Position numbers and translations under genes: made by a program. Below the pieces are notes generated by a model. It saw nothing but the letters and a program-made list of their open reading frames with translations. It was not told where the DNA came from and did no database searches. DNA of 22,698 bases from Deltaproteobacteria bacterium (GTDB taxonomy: Bacteria; Desulfobacterota; BSN033; UBA1163), in contig VGRU01000036.1 in assembly GCA_016875255.1 (NCBI GenBank), positions 1-22,698 of the forward strand, read 5' to 3'. Numbering within the stretch: the first letter of the stretch is position 1; every line of letters starts with the position of its first letter. Shown piece by piece: positions 13,224-22,640 of the stretch.

Positions 13224-14372
13224 CTAAACCAAATCTTTCAGAAAAAGGTGGGAGGAACAAATCCGAATCCCTTCCTTGGTCATCAGATCCATATCTTCAT
13301 CGAGAGTTAACTGGGCGGCCGGCACGGAAGGGAAACGGGCCTTTAAGTAGCTAAGAGACGGGCTTGGAACTTTGCCTGAGGATTTGCATTCTATGAATTG
13401 TGACGCGGCTCCCTTTTCAACAATTACAAAATCTACCTCCCTTTTGTCGACATCCCTGAAATAGCGCAGTTCGATATCGCGACCCTCGGTATCCTGCACA
13501 AAGAAAATCCATTTCAACAGATGGCAGGCAACCAGATTCTCAAAGCGCAACCCCATATCTGAGACAACTGTCCAGTCGAGATGATAGTGTTTGGATTCTT
13601 TCTTGACCGCGCGTATTTTCGGAGCACCAAAGGGATAAATTCTGAAAACCATATAGAGATTTTCAAGCATTCCCATCCAGCGTGTTACGGATTGATGTGA
13701 AACCTGCAAATCTTCTCTCAGAGCATTCAGCGACAGCGGGGAACCCACGAGATCAGGCAGGCGGATGACCATTCTCTCGATCATCCCCACATCTTGCACC
13801 TGTTCAAGGTCTGACAGATCCCCCTGAATGACACGAGAACGGTACTCCTTGCTCCATCTACGGCTTTCTTTCTCGGACTGAAGCATAAAAGGTTCCGGAA
13901 AGCCACCGTAAACCAGCAAATCCTGGACGGTAGAATGTGTCGAGACTCCCAATTCAGCACATGACAAGGGAAATAGCCGATAAAAATGATATCGCCCTTG
14001 CAGCGAATCTCCGCCGCGTCGGTAATAATCCAGCCGGGCGCTACCAGTAACGAGGATTTGAAGTTCATCCCCCCTTTTATCAAAAAGGCCCTTTACGACC
14101 TGCCGCCATCGTGAGTATTTATGGATTTCATCAAGGATGAGGAAGCCTGACCCGGCCGGGAACCGCTCGCGCATCATGTTTTCTCGATCCTCGGCGTCAT
14201 CCCATGTCAGATATCGTTTCTTAACGTCAAAGCCCGTCTGTTCGCAAAGATGTTTTGCTAACGTCGTTTTTCCCGACTGTCGTGGCCCCCCGATAAAAAC
14301 CATCTTCCGCTTAACATCTTCCGTCACCGGTTGCTCAATGTACCGGGTGATATGTTTTGCCACTTTTTTCAT
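13224..14372 (-). CDS. AAA_14 / DUF4143 family ATPase
   Basis: A 382-residue protein of the widespread COG1373-like group. Walker A GGPRQSGKTT is at residues 28-37, Walker B FLILDEIH near 77-84, and sensor-like VTGSARLD around 109-116. The central part is a winged-helix/DUF4143 region (SLNALREDLQVSHQSVTRWMGMLENLYMVFRI). The C-terminus has a PD-(D/E)XK-like nuclease fold, REVDFVIVEKGAASQFIECKSS, with the D and the E-x-K in place. The family is common in accessory DNA; its role is not established. ATG 14372 has AAAGGA directly before it. It stands alone between a gene-poor spacer and a hairpin element, which fits acquired DNA (inference). Confidence 0.85.
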   Translation of the reverse strand: MKKVAKHITRYIEQPVTEDVKRKMVFIGGPRQSGKTTLAKHLCEQTGFDVKKRYLTWDDAEDRENMMRERFPAGSGFLILDEIHKYSRWRQVVKGLFDKRGDELQILVTGSARLDYYRRGGDSLQGRYHFYRLFPLSCAELGVSTHSTVQDLLVYGGFPEPFMLQSEKESRRWSKEYRSRVIQGDLSDLEQVQDVGMIERMVIRLPDLVGSPLSLNALREDLQVSHQSVTRWMGMLENLYMVFRIYPFGAPKIRAVKKESKHYHLDWTVVSDMGLRFENLVACHLLKWIFFVQDTEGRDIELRYFRDVDKREVDFVIVEKGAASQFIECKSSGKVPSPSLSYLKARFPSVPAAQLTLDEDMDLMTKEGIRICSSHLFLKDLV

Positions 14373-14437
14373 TCCTTTCGGAAGAAACTCGCGTGTATTT
14401 TCCGATATATGTTAAAATACTCTCAACAAAAAGTAAA

Positions 14438-14558
14438 CCCCGTTAGAAAGTTTTCAACTTTCTAACGAGAAAGCTCACACGGGGCATTAAACCCCGTGTT
14501 CGCTGAAAAGGAAACAACCACCATCCCCGCAGCAGAGCTGCGGGGCTTTCTAACGGGG
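14438..14558. repeat. Inverted-repeat element with ends CCCCGTTAGAAAG
   Basis: A 121-bp element bounded by CCCCGTTAGAAAG (14438-14450) and its exact complement (14546-14558). Inside are three perfect stems: CGTTAGAAAG/CTTTCTAACG (14441-14467, loop of seven), ACACGGGG/CCCCGTGT (14477-14499) and CCCCGCAG/CTGCGGGG (14525-14545). TAAA occurs on both outer sides and could be a target duplication. A related element with the same ends is at 20159-20427. It is non-coding and lies upstream of the AAA_14 gene. Confidence 0.7.
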
Positions 14559-14579
14559 TAAACAAATAGGAGGAAAACG

Positions 14580-14607
14580 AAAAGCCCCAACCGAAGCCGG
14601 GGCTTTT
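14580..14607 (-). terminator. Terminator of the tRNA-Leu / secG transcript
   Basis: AAAAGCCCC (14580-14588) and GGGGCTTTT (14599-14607) pair perfectly; on the minus strand the loop region contains CTTCGG and the stem ends in TTTT. It lies 27 bases beyond the tRNA 3' end. Confidence 0.7.
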
Positions 14608-14634
14608 CGACAGATGACCCGTATGCTGTAAGCA

Positions 14635-14720
14635 TGGTGCCGAAGGGGGGATTTGAACCCCCACGGGTTTTGCCCACCACCCCCTCAAGATGGCGTGTCT
14701 ACCAATTCCACCACTTCGGC
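14635..14720 (-). tRNA. tRNA-Leu (anticodon GAG), CCA encoded
   Basis: On the minus strand the acceptor stem GCCGAAG pairs with CTTCGGC, followed by encoded ACCA. The anticodon stem CCATC/GGTGG encloses TTGAGGG, giving anticodon GAG for CUC/CUU codons. A long variable arm (TGGGCAAAACCCGT) marks a class II tRNA, and GGGGG-TTCAAAT-CCCCC is the T arm. It follows secG in the same orientation and has its own hairpin terminator downstream. Confidence 0.95.
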
Positions 14721-14730
14721 CTTGTTAAGA

Positions 14731-14812
14731 AACGATGAACATTAAACGAGGAACGATGAACGGTGTATTATCTCTTTTTATATTGTTCATCGTACATCGT
14801 TCATTGTACTAA
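14731..14812. repeat. Word palindrome 4 (AACGATGAAC)
   Basis: AACGATGAAC words on the left (14731-14761) face GTTCATCGTACATCGTTCATTG on the right (14784-14806). The same word builds the palindrome at 17727-17797. Confidence 0.65.
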
Positions 14813-14849
14813 ACCGGCTTCCTAACCTTTACCTTACCACCTTTAGTTC

Positions 14850-15176
14850 TTACTTCTTTGGTTCAGGCGCAGGCGCCTGAGGTTGAACAGGAGCCTTCTG
14901 CGGTTCTGCTGGAGCTGTCTGAGCCGGTTTCTCTTTGATGACGGTTGAGGCCCGCCTGGTCGAACTATAGGTCAGCAAGAGGGAGGTGATCATGAAAACC
15001 ACCGCCGCCCCCGTCGTCAGTTTGCTCAGAAACCCCATGGCCCCTGCGCTTCCGAAAAGCGTCTGGCTCGACCCGCCAAAGGCGGCCCCCATCTCCGCCC
15101 CCTTCCCCGCCTGAAGAAGGACGATCAGGATAAGGGCAAAACAGACCAGAACATGCAAAATGATGATGATTGTCAT
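14850..15176 (-). CDS. secG: Preprotein translocase subunit SecG
   Basis: A 108-residue inner-membrane protein that assists the SecYEG channel. Two membrane helices (residues 2-20 and 52-70) flank the conserved cytoplasmic loop LLQAGKGAEMGAAFGGSSQTLFG (20-42). The C-terminal third is a Pro/Ala/Gln-rich tail typical of proteobacterial SecG. GGGGA is eight bases before ATG 15176. It follows tpiA in the same direction, as in many Deltaproteobacteria, and precedes tRNA-Leu. Confidence 0.95.
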   Translation of the reverse strand: MTIIIILHVLVCFALILIVLLQAGKGAEMGAAFGGSSQTLFGSAGAMGFLSKLTTGAAVVFMITSLLLTYSSTRRASTVIKEKPAQTAPAEPQKAPVQPQAPAPEPKK

Positions 15177-15207
15177 TGATTCAATCCCCTTTTTAATCCC
15201 TTAAATC

Positions 15208-15355
15208 AGCCGGATATCAGAATATCAGATGATCAGGTAGCAGGTATCAGGGCATCTGGCCATCAGGTTAAAAAATTTCTTATATTCGGTTTTCCTGATA
15301 TTCTGATTCTCTAGTATTCTGCCTCCTGATTTCCTGATAACCTGATTCCCTTCTA
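15208..15355. repeat. Word palindrome 5 (ATCAGAATATCAG / CTGATATTCTGAT)
   Basis: Left-hand words such as ATATCAGAATATCAG and GATCAGGTAGCAGG face right-hand CCTGATATTCTGATTCT and CCTGATTTCCTGATAACC, around an AT-rich centre. It fills the tpiA-secG spacer. Confidence 0.6.
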
Positions 15356-15387
15356 AAATCCTTTTCGGATTTTGACTTTTATATATA

Positions 15388-16149
15388 TCACATTTCTTTA
15401 AATCTGACAATCCTTGAGAAGGACTCTGCATTCAGGCTCGCCCCGCCCACAAGGGCTCCATCAATATTGGCCTGAACCATCAACCCCTTAATGTTCTCAG
15501 GGGTGACACTTCCGCCATATTGGATTCGAATGCCCTCTGAAATTCTTTTTGAATAGAGTCTCTCCAATTTCTGACGGATGAATTGATGGACTTCCTCGGC
15601 CTGTTCAGGGGTCGCTGTTTTTCCTGTCCCGATCGCCCACACAGGTTCGTAGGCAATGACCATCTCTTCAACCGCTTTCTCCCCTAATTCTTTCAAACCA
15701 CCCTCTAACTGCCTTTCAATCACCGAAAAGGCGATTCCCCCTTCCCTCTCCTGCAATGTCTCGCCGATACAGAAAATCACCTTCAGCCCATGGTGAAGCG
15801 CCGCTTTGATCCTGCGGTTTGCGGTCTCGTCCGTCTCTCCGAAATATTGTCTTCTCTCGGAATGGCCGATGATCGCATACCGGCAGTTAATCTCTTTAAG
15901 CATCGCCGGAGAGATTTCACCCGTGAAGGCGCCTTTTCCCTCCCAAAAAAGATTCTGGCTGGCTAAATGGATGGATGATCCCTTCAGTTCTTGAGCCACA
16001 GGATACAGGGCTGTAAAGGGAGGGGCAATGGCCACCTCAACATCCTCGATGCCTTTAAGATGAACCTTTAACCCCTTGACCAGATCGATGGCCTCCTCGA
16101 CGGTCTTGTTCATCTTCCAGTTGCCAGCAATAAAGGGCAATCTTCCCAT
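15388..16149 (-). CDS. tpiA: Triose-phosphate isomerase
   Basis: A 253-residue (beta/alpha)8 enzyme that interconverts dihydroxyacetone phosphate and glyceraldehyde 3-phosphate. All catalytic residues are present: K12 in GNWKMN, H96 in IIGHSERRQYFGE and E168 in AYEPVWAIGTG; the phosphate loop IQYGGSVTPEN and GALVGGASL are also there. A GTG at 16158 is in frame, but ATG 16149 has AGAGG at a good distance and gives the usual N-terminus. It lies between pgk and secG; the 312-base gap to pgk contains an inverted-repeat element, which may split the operon or be transcribed through. Confidence 0.96.
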   Translation of the reverse strand: MGRLPFIAGNWKMNKTVEEAIDLVKGLKVHLKGIEDVEVAIAPPFTALYPVAQELKGSSIHLASQNLFWEGKGAFTGEISPAMLKEINCRYAIIGHSERRQYFGETDETANRRIKAALHHGLKVIFCIGETLQEREGGIAFSVIERQLEGGLKELGEKAVEEMVIAYEPVWAIGTGKTATPEQAEEVHQFIRQKLERLYSKRISEGIRIQYGGSVTPENIKGLMVQANIDGALVGGASLNAESFSRIVRFKEM

Positions 16150-16198
16150 TATTTTCACCTCTTTAGTCTTTACCCTACGGTTGCATAAATATCATACG

Positions 16199-16394
16199 AA
16201 AAGGGGGGTGGGTATGCTGGGCGGACACGGGAAGCGGAGGCTTCCCAAGCCTTTACAGCGACACCTTTAATAGTTTTGCTGCTTATGTTTCAAGCATACC
16301 TCATAGGTCACCTCAGGTGACATCGAATGTTTCCCATAAAACATATAAATAATCCGCAATTGTAAAGGGTTGGAAGCATGCCCACCCCCCTTTT
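16199..16394. repeat. Inverted-repeat element with 19-bp ends in the pgk-tpiA gap
   Basis: AAAAGGGGGGTGGGTATGC (16199-16217) and the complement of GCATGCCCACCCCCCTTTT (16376-16394) agree at 18 of 19 positions, enclosing 196 bp. Inside are stems GGAAGC/GCTTCC and GTCACC-TCA-GGTGAC. No reading frame for a transposase exists. No clear target duplication is seen. Confidence 0.65.
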
Positions 16395-16398
16395 CACT

Positions 16399-16426
16399 GC
16401 ACCCATTAAAAGGCACCCATTAAAAG
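16399..16426. repeat. 14-bp tandem duplication
   Basis: GCACCCATTAAAAG occurs twice in direct succession just beside the inverted-repeat element in the pgk-tpiA gap. Confidence 0.8.
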
Positions 16427-16461
16427 GCAACGTTAAGGTTTAGATTCTCCCGATCTCCTCA

Positions 16462-17661
16462 TCACCCTATCTCCCCACTATTTATTCTCAGGGCTTCGAT
16501 CCCCGGCAATTTCTTCCCTTCGATAAATTCGAGGGACGCCCCTCCCCCGGTGGAGATGTGGCCGATCTTATCTGCGACTCCTGCCTGATTCACCGCCGCC
16601 ACAGAATCCCCTCCTCCGACGATGCTGAAGGCTTGGGAGTTGGCCACAGCCCTGGCAATGGCAAAAGTTCCCCCGCTAAAAGGCTCCATCTCAAAGACGC
16701 CCATCGGCCCATTCCAAAAAAGAGTCCTCGCGGTTTTGATCTCGTCAGAAAATACACCGATGGTCTCAGGCCCGATATCGAGGCAGACCCAGTCGCCCGG
16801 AATCTTCTCGTTGCTTACAATCTCTCTCCTGGCCTGGACATCCATTCTCTCTGCGGCAACATGATCGGAGGGAAGGAGAAATTTTATTTTTCCCTTCGCC
16901 CCTTCAAGAAGGTTGAGCGATAGACCGATCTGATCTCCCTCGACCAGTGATTTTCCGACTTCGAACCCTTTTGCCTTCAGAAAGGTGTAGGCCATTCCCC
17001 CTCCGATGAGAAGGGTGTCCACTTTGTTCAGAAGGTTCTGGATGACCCCGATCTTATCGGACACCTTTGCGCCGCCTAAAATGGCGACATAGGGCTTCTG
17101 AGGATTGACCAGAGCCTTTTCAAGACTCTCCATCTCCTTCATCATCAGAAATCCAGCCGCCACAGTCCGGATATATCGGGTCATACCTTCGGTGGAGGCG
17201 TGAGCCCGGTGGGCCGCACCAAAGGCATCATTGATATAAACATCGCAGAGGGAAGCCAGGGCTCTCGAAAAAGATTCTTCATTCTTCTCTTCTTCTGGAT
17301 GAAATCGAAGATTTTCGAGGAGGAGGACTTCTCCCTCTTTCATCCTTTCAATCTGCCCTTTCACTTCTTCTCCAACACAGTCAGGAGCAAGAGAGACGCC
17401 CCTGTCAAGCAATCGCGATAATCTTTCTGCGACAGGCGCCAAACTATATTTGGGGTCCCGTTTCCCTTTAGGCCTTCCGAGATGGGAAGCAAGGATCACC
17501 TTTCCCCCTGCTCCATATATAAAATTTATTGTTGGAAGGGATGAAATGATCCGGGTATCATCCGTGATCTCTTTCTTTTCATCAAGGGGAACATTAAAAT
17601 CGACCCGGACGAAGACCCGTTTCCCTTTCAGCTCAATCTGATCCACTGTATGAATACCCAT
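16462..17661 (-). CDS. pgk: Phosphoglycerate kinase
   Basis: A 399-residue monomeric enzyme that transfers phosphate between 1,3-bisphosphoglycerate and ADP. Signature segments are [10 protein letters not shown] (19-28), [22 protein letters not shown], the hinge-side [25 protein letters not shown] and GGGDSVAA near the C-terminus, all intact. AGGAG is six bases before ATG 17661. It lies between gap and tpiA in the common gap-pgk-tpiA order. Confidence 0.97.
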   Translation of the reverse strand: MGIHTVDQIELKGKRVFVRVDFNVPLDEKKEITDDTRIISSLPTINFIYGAGGKVILASHLGRPKGKRDPKYSLAPVAERLSRLLDRGVSLAPDCVGEEVKGQIERMKEGEVLLLENLRFHPEEEKNEESFSRALASLCDVYINDAFGAAHRAHASTEGMTRYIRTVAAGFLMMKEMESLEKALVNPQKPYVAILGGAKVSDKIGVIQNLLNKVDTLLIGGGMAYTFLKAKGFEVGKSLVEGDQIGLSLNLLEGAKGKIKFLLPSDHVAAERMDVQARREIVSNEKIPGDWVCLDIGPETIGVFSDEIKTARTLFWNGPMGVFEMEPFSGGTFAIARAVANSQAFSIVGGGDSVAAVNQAGVADKIGHISTGGGASLEFIEGKKLPGIEALRINSGEIG

Positions 17662-17726
17662 TACCTGCTCCTGCCAAAATTACCGTTTTATTGTTCAGGT
17701 TAAGGCCAGAGATAGGAAGTTAGTTT

Positions 17727-17797
17727 CGTACATTGAACGATGGACAATGAACAAAAATATAACACACTGTTCATCGTTTATCGTTTAATGTTCATCG
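17727..17797. repeat. Word palindrome 6 (GTTCATCGT), same word as palindrome 4
   Basis: CATTGAACGATGGACAATGAAC on the left (17731-17752) faces GTTCATCGTTTATCGTTTAATGTTCATCG on the right (17769-17797), in the gap-pgk spacer. The word is shared with the spacer between secG and tRNA-Leu. Confidence 0.65.
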
Positions 17798-17846
17798 TCT
17801 CTAAATAACACGGGCATCTTTACCTTTACCATTTGACGAACCAGTT

Positions 17847-19068
<1,222 letters not shown>

Positions 19069-19185
19069 TTACTATATACCTTTTTTCAACCTTTTTCGTC
19101 AATATTTTTAGCAGCCTGAAAAAATATGGGTTCATCTTCCCAAAGAGGGGTAAACCTGGTATAGTGGAACTGCCCGGAGGATAAC

Positions 19186-20151
19186 ATGGATAAACAAAAA
19201 CGCTTGATGAGAGATCGAAATCTATTGGAGATTGTGCGGGGACTTCTCCACTCCCAGATCGCTTTTCAGGAGATCTTTAAAAGGTATAAAGAAGGCCGGC
19301 TCCGTTTTTCAGATATCGAAGTGTGGGTGGATGATAAGGGTCAGAGCCCCCTGTACAATCTGAAAGAACAATCCCATTCCCTTTTCCGCAATAGGGGAAA
19401 AGAGTCTTTCCGGAAAAAAGAATGGCTTCTCGACCTGGTCATCGGATCCATCTTTCACGAAGCGATGAAATTAAGGGAAAACATCTATCAACTTGAAAGT
19501 TATCGCCCAAAATACCTTAAATATAAACTTCATATTGGAAAATCCGCTTATGAGAGGGATTATTCCCAGCAATTTGAACGGATCATCTCAAAGGCAGGAC
19601 AGGGCGTTCTTCTGGGCGTAACGGAGATACGATCTCTTTTCCATGATGCCGCGGAACAATTGATCGACCTCTTTAAAGAAAAAGGCCACAACCCCTACCT
19701 GGTTCGATTCCTGCTGGAGCACCACTCTCTCCTGCAGAAGGTTTATGGGTCTCAAAAAGGGAAGGAAATATTTAGCCTCATTTTTGAGGGAGGATTACAG
19801 GAGGCTTATGATCGGGCTGGCCGAAGTTATCTTTTGAGCGGACATTATGACCTCTCTTCGAGTTACTTTTCAAAAGCGTTGGAACTGGGGCCTCCTCACA
19901 GCGAACTCCTTTTTCTATTGTATTTCAGTCTCGGGATGAATGCCTATTATAAAAACCTTCACTTGCAAACCCTATCATTCTGGAGGAAGCTGATTTCACC
20001 CCGTTTGAGGAAATATTTTATAAAACATTACGTCCGGCAAATTGAGGAGGTTTGCCATATGATCGCTTCCGACTGGAATGAGGAGGGTAAACCCAAACTG
20101 GCCCAAAAGGCGCTTTCCCTTGCCGATCAGGCTAAAAAAATGTTAGGATAA
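19186..20151 (+). CDS. Uncharacterised protein with TPR-like C-terminal half
   Basis: A 321-residue soluble, basic protein with no signal peptide or membrane helix. I do not recognise its family. The first 120 residues are helical and charged (RNLLEIVRGLLHSQIAFQEIFKRYKEGRLRF). Around residues 210-240, AYDRAGRSYLLSGHYDLSSSYFSKALELG matches the pattern of a tetratricopeptide repeat, with further helices after it, which suggests a protein-binding role. GGAGG is well placed before ATG 19186, so expression is likely. It is transcribed alone, divergent from gap, and followed by a repeat element. Confidence 0.7.
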   Translation: MDKQKRLMRDRNLLEIVRGLLHSQIAFQEIFKRYKEGRLRFSDIEVWVDDKGQSPLYNLKEQSHSLFRNRGKESFRKKEWLLDLVIGSIFHEAMKLRENIYQLESYRPKYLKYKLHIGKSAYERDYSQQFERIISKAGQGVLLGVTEIRSLFHDAAEQLIDLFKEKGHNPYLVRFLLEHHSLLQKVYGSQKGKEIFSLIFEGGLQEAYDRAGRSYLLSGHYDLSSSYFSKALELGPPHSELLFLLYFSLGMNAYYKNLHLQTLSFWRKLISPRLRKYFIKHYVRQIEEVCHMIASDWNEEGKPKLAQKALSLADQAKKMLG

Positions 20152-20158
20152 ATTTAAG

Positions 20159-20427
20159 CCCCGTTAGAAAGGTGGAGCATTGCCTCAACCTTAATTGAAC
20201 TACCACCAGCTACAAGCTGGTGGATTCTCTACTGACTGAAGTCAGCTAAAGACAAAACAAACAGCACAGAAATCCTCACGAAGGGAAATCTAAAAAACCT
20301 GCACACAGTGTGCATACTAAAGTCTTCGCCTGAAGGCGAGGGTTTTTCTCCCCGAGTGAGACAATAAGGAGATGATCTTTCTATTTATAGCATCCCACGG
20401 CATAATGACCATGGTTTTCTAACGGGG
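20159..20427. repeat. Inverted-repeat element with ends CCCCGTTAGAAAG, containing the nested 176-bp repeat
   Basis: CCCCGTTAGAAAG (20159-20171) and TTTTCTAACGGGG (20415-20427) are complementary at 12 of 13 positions and match the ends of the element at 14438-14558. GGAGCATTGCC on the left and GGCATAATGACC on the right extend the pairing loosely. The 176-bp four-hairpin repeat lies in the centre, so it probably inserted into an older copy. It fills the gap between the 321-residue gene and fmdB. Confidence 0.65.
20192..20367. repeat. 176-bp four-hairpin repeat, copy 2
   Basis: Same length and orientation as copy 1 at 12647-12822, offset 7545 bases, differing at 20224 and 20282. The second change weakens the small CCTC-AC-GAGG pairing of copy 1; the four main stems are unchanged. 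Beyond both ends the two copies lose similarity at once, which defines the unit. Confidence 0.8.
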
Positions 20428-20443
20428 TAAAGGAGATCCTGAG

Positions 20444-20662
20444 ATGCCGATCTATGAATACCAATGCAGTCACTGCCACCATGAGTTTGAAAAACTTGTT
20501 TTCAACTCTTCGCAAAGGATCATCTGTCCCGAATGTAAAAGCAAGAAGGTGGGCCGGATGATGTCCGCCTTCGCCTTTTCGAGCGGAGGAAAATTTAAGA
20601 GCACCGCCAGCTCTTCCTGCGGCGGCTGCTCCTCCAGTAGTTGTTCCACCTGTGGCTCCTAA
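20444..20662 (+). CDS. FmdB-family zinc ribbon protein
   Basis: A 72-residue protein beginning MPIYEYQCSHCHHEFE, with the zinc ribbon C8-x2-C11 and C28-x2-C31, typical of the FmdB regulatory-protein family (first described beside formamide/methylamine genes). The C-terminus is Ser/Cys-rich (SSSCGGCSSSSCSTCG), common in this family and possibly metal-binding. AAAGGAG is about nine bases before ATG 20444, and lies just outside the end of the inverted-repeat element. Function in this setting is unknown. Confidence 0.9.
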   Translation: MPIYEYQCSHCHHEFEKLVFNSSQRIICPECKSKKVGRMMSAFAFSSGGKFKSTASSSCGGCSSSSCSTCGS

Positions 20663-20667
20663 TAGAA

Positions 20668-20788
20668 ATAAGGGTTCAAGGATTCGAGGAGTCAAGGGTA
20701 CAAGTCTTTTACTTTCCCTGAAATTTATACCCTCTAATATCTATCCTTTCTTGTGTTTCACTTGAACCCTAGGCCCCTTGAACCCTGA
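20668..20788. repeat. Word palindrome 7 (GGGTTCAAGG / CCTTGAACCC)
   Basis: GGGTTCAAGGATTCGAGGAGTCAAGGG at the left and CACTTGAACCCTAGGCCCCTTGAACCC at the right lie between the convergent fmdB-like and radical SAM genes. It may also serve as a bidirectional terminator. Confidence 0.6.
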
Positions 20789-20789
20789 A

Positions 20790-21713
20790 TTATAGGTTGG
20801 TGAGGTGCCGCCTTGCTTCCATCTCCTCTTTCAGTGCCACATCGTCCTGAAGCCCTCTCAGAACCTCATCGATCAGGTGAATCATTTCCTCCTTCTCTTC
20901 GGGAAGTTTGCCGTGCAATGGAACGAGGTTCGAAATATGGTCGCTTAAAAACTGGGAGGTGACCTGAAGCTCTTTCAATAGAAGCTTCGTCTCCTTCAGA
21001 ATCGTCTCCGGAGACGCCGGCTGGAACCGGCCTTCTTCCATGGCATCATACAATTCGGAGTTGGGCTGGGGGACAAAGGTCCGGACACGAATGAAATGGG
21101 GATCAATCTGATTCAGAACATCCGCTGTTCCTCTTGCATGTTGTTCCCACTTTTCTTCTCCGCCTATCCCCAATAGCACATAGAGGGAATATTCAAAACC
21201 TGCCTGTTTCGCCTTTCTTCCCGCTTCGATCATCTCCTCCGGTGTCGCCCCTTTATCGATCTCTTTCAAAAGTTCCCGATCCCCTGTCTCAAGGCCCACA
21301 TGGAGCCGATTCAATCCGGCTTCATAGATCTTCCGCAAGTCCTCGATCGGTTTCTTGGCAATCGTCCTGGCCCTGGCATAACTGGTCACCCTTTCAATAT
21401 GAGGGAACGAAGAATACAAAAACTTTAAAATCTTGACCAACTCATCAGTCTTGTAAACCAGGCTATTGGAATCCCCGATAAAGACGGTTCGAACTTGATC
21501 GCTGTAGAGTTCCCTTGCCATGGAGATATCCTCAAGCACCTCCTCCGGCTCTCTTCTTTCGAATTTCATCCCTTTATACATCGAACAGAACGTGCACCGG
21601 TTCCAGGGACATCCTCTGGTCACCCTCAACAGCAGGCTGTTGGCTTCGCTCGGCGGCCGAAAAGGCGGAAAATCATAATCCCTTCTTCTCAATCCAAATC
21701 TCCCAAGTGTCAT
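20790..21713 (-). CDS. Radical SAM protein (COG1032-like)
   Basis: A 307-residue radical SAM enzyme. The cluster motif is GCPWNRCTFC with C35, C40 and C43, that is CX4CX2C rather than the usual CX3CX2C; this looks normal for its family (CP[WFY]NRCxFC). VFIGDSNSL, RLHVGLETGDRELLKEIDKG and YVLLGIGGEE are the later SAM-binding strands. The C-terminus holds helices (LPEEKEEMIHLIDEVLRGL) without an extra Fe-S motif. GAGG is six bases before ATG 21713. The reaction is unknown. It lies in the same direction as the photolyase-like gene upstream. Confidence 0.88.
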   Translation of the reverse strand: MTLGRFGLRRRDYDFPPFRPPSEANSLLLRVTRGCPWNRCTFCSMYKGMKFERREPEEVLEDISMARELYSDQVRTVFIGDSNSLVYKTDELVKILKFLYSSFPHIERVTSYARARTIAKKPIEDLRKIYEAGLNRLHVGLETGDRELLKEIDKGATPEEMIEAGRKAKQAGFEYSLYVLLGIGGEEKWEQHARGTADVLNQIDPHFIRVRTFVPQPNSELYDAMEEGRFQPASPETILKETKLLLKELQVTSQFLSDHISNLVPLHGKLPEEKEEMIHLIDEVLRGLQDDVALKEEMEARRHLTNL

Positions 21714-21724
21714 AATTTACCTCG

Positions 21725-21838
21725 CTTAAAATTATAAGTGCGCCAAAGTGATCTAAAGTGACTTAAGTTAAAAAATGTTTGGTCATAGGAATTTAACTTT
21801 AGGCATTTTAGGCACTTTAGTTCACTTTAGTCACTTTT
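21725..21838. repeat. Word palindrome 8 (AAAGTGACTTAAG / CACTTTAG)
   Basis: AAGTGCGCCAAAGTGATC, TAAAGTGACTTAAG and TTAAA on the left face TTTAACTTTAGG, GGCACTTTAG, TTCACTTTAG and TCACTT on the right, in the spacer between two radical SAM genes. Confidence 0.65.
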
Positions 21839-21840
21839 CT

Positions 21841-22596
21841 TCAAAAAATCATCGTTACAGGGATCCCTTTTTTCTCAAAACGTTCCTTTAAATCCAACCC
21901 CGTAACATTAAAGTAATCATCTGTGAGATAGGTGTCCAGTCCATTTTTACGGTAGAGCCCTTTCACCTTATTGGGGTAATTCATCCGGTCAATGAGCACT
22001 TCATCGACCACCCCCTCCAGCATCCTCGCCAGCATGGCCGGCTTTAAGGGAAGCAACGGCCCGATGAACGCATAGGTCCCTATCCCCGCTTTGTGAAGGA
22101 TTTCCAATGCATTGATCCTGGCAGAAATGGAAGGGGAACAGGGTTCGAAGAGTTTCTTTATCCTCTCATCATGGGTGGCGACGGTCAATCCCACCTTGAT
22201 CTTTTCAAACCGTATAAAAAGATCGAGGTCCCGCAAACAGAGAGGTGAACGGGTCAGCAGGTTCACCGGAAATTGCCTATCCAGAAGCGCTTCCAGGCAT
22301 CCTCTTGTAATCTTATACCTTTTCTCAAGGGATTGGTAGGGGTCTGTCACTGTACTGATGGCGACCACCCCCGGTTTTGCCTTTTTCAACTGGTTCTTCA
22401 GCAATGACGTTGCGTTCACCTTGACATCAACAAACTCACCCCATGGCTCTTGGTGGCCCGTGAAGCGTTTCATGAAACTGGCATAACAGTATCGGCATCC
22501 GTGCCCGCAACCCACATAGGGATTGAGACAGTAATCAAAACCGGAGATTGCCGTTCTGGTAAGAACGGTCCTGGCAAAAATCTCTTTCACTTTCAT
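21841..22596 (-). CDS. SPL-family radical SAM protein (COG1533)
   Basis: A 251-residue protein of the spore photoproduct lyase-like group (COG1533, 'DNA repair photolyase'). The radical SAM cluster is C30-GHG-C34-RY-C37 (CX3CX2C), preceded by GFDYCLNPYVGC and followed by YASFMKRFTGH, as expected for this group. VVAISTVTDPYQSLEKRYKITRGCLEALL and LLTRSPLCLRD are conserved later segments. Despite the name, few relatives repair spore DNA; many have unknown activity. ATG 22596 lacks a clear ribosome site. No sporulation gene is nearby. Confidence 0.88.
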   Translation of the reverse strand: MKVKEIFARTVLTRTAISGFDYCLNPYVGCGHGCRYCYASFMKRFTGHQEPWGEFVDVKVNATSLLKNQLKKAKPGVVAISTVTDPYQSLEKRYKITRGCLEALLDRQFPVNLLTRSPLCLRDLDLFIRFEKIKVGLTVATHDERIKKLFEPCSPSISARINALEILHKAGIGTYAFIGPLLPLKPAMLARMLEGVVDEVLIDRMNYPNKVKGLYRKNGLDTYLTDDYFNVTGLDLKERFEKKGIPVTMIF

Positions 22597-22603
22597 AAGA
22601 TAA

Positions 22604-22640
22604 TTATGGATTCAAGGGGGTCAAGGATTCAAGGGGTCAA
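22604..22640. repeat. Left arm of a further word palindrome (ATTCAAGGGGGTCAAGG)
   Basis: GGATTCAAGGGGGTCAAGGATTCAAGGGGTCAA repeats a short word as in the other palindromic spacers; the opposite arm is not present before the window ends. Confidence 0.4.
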
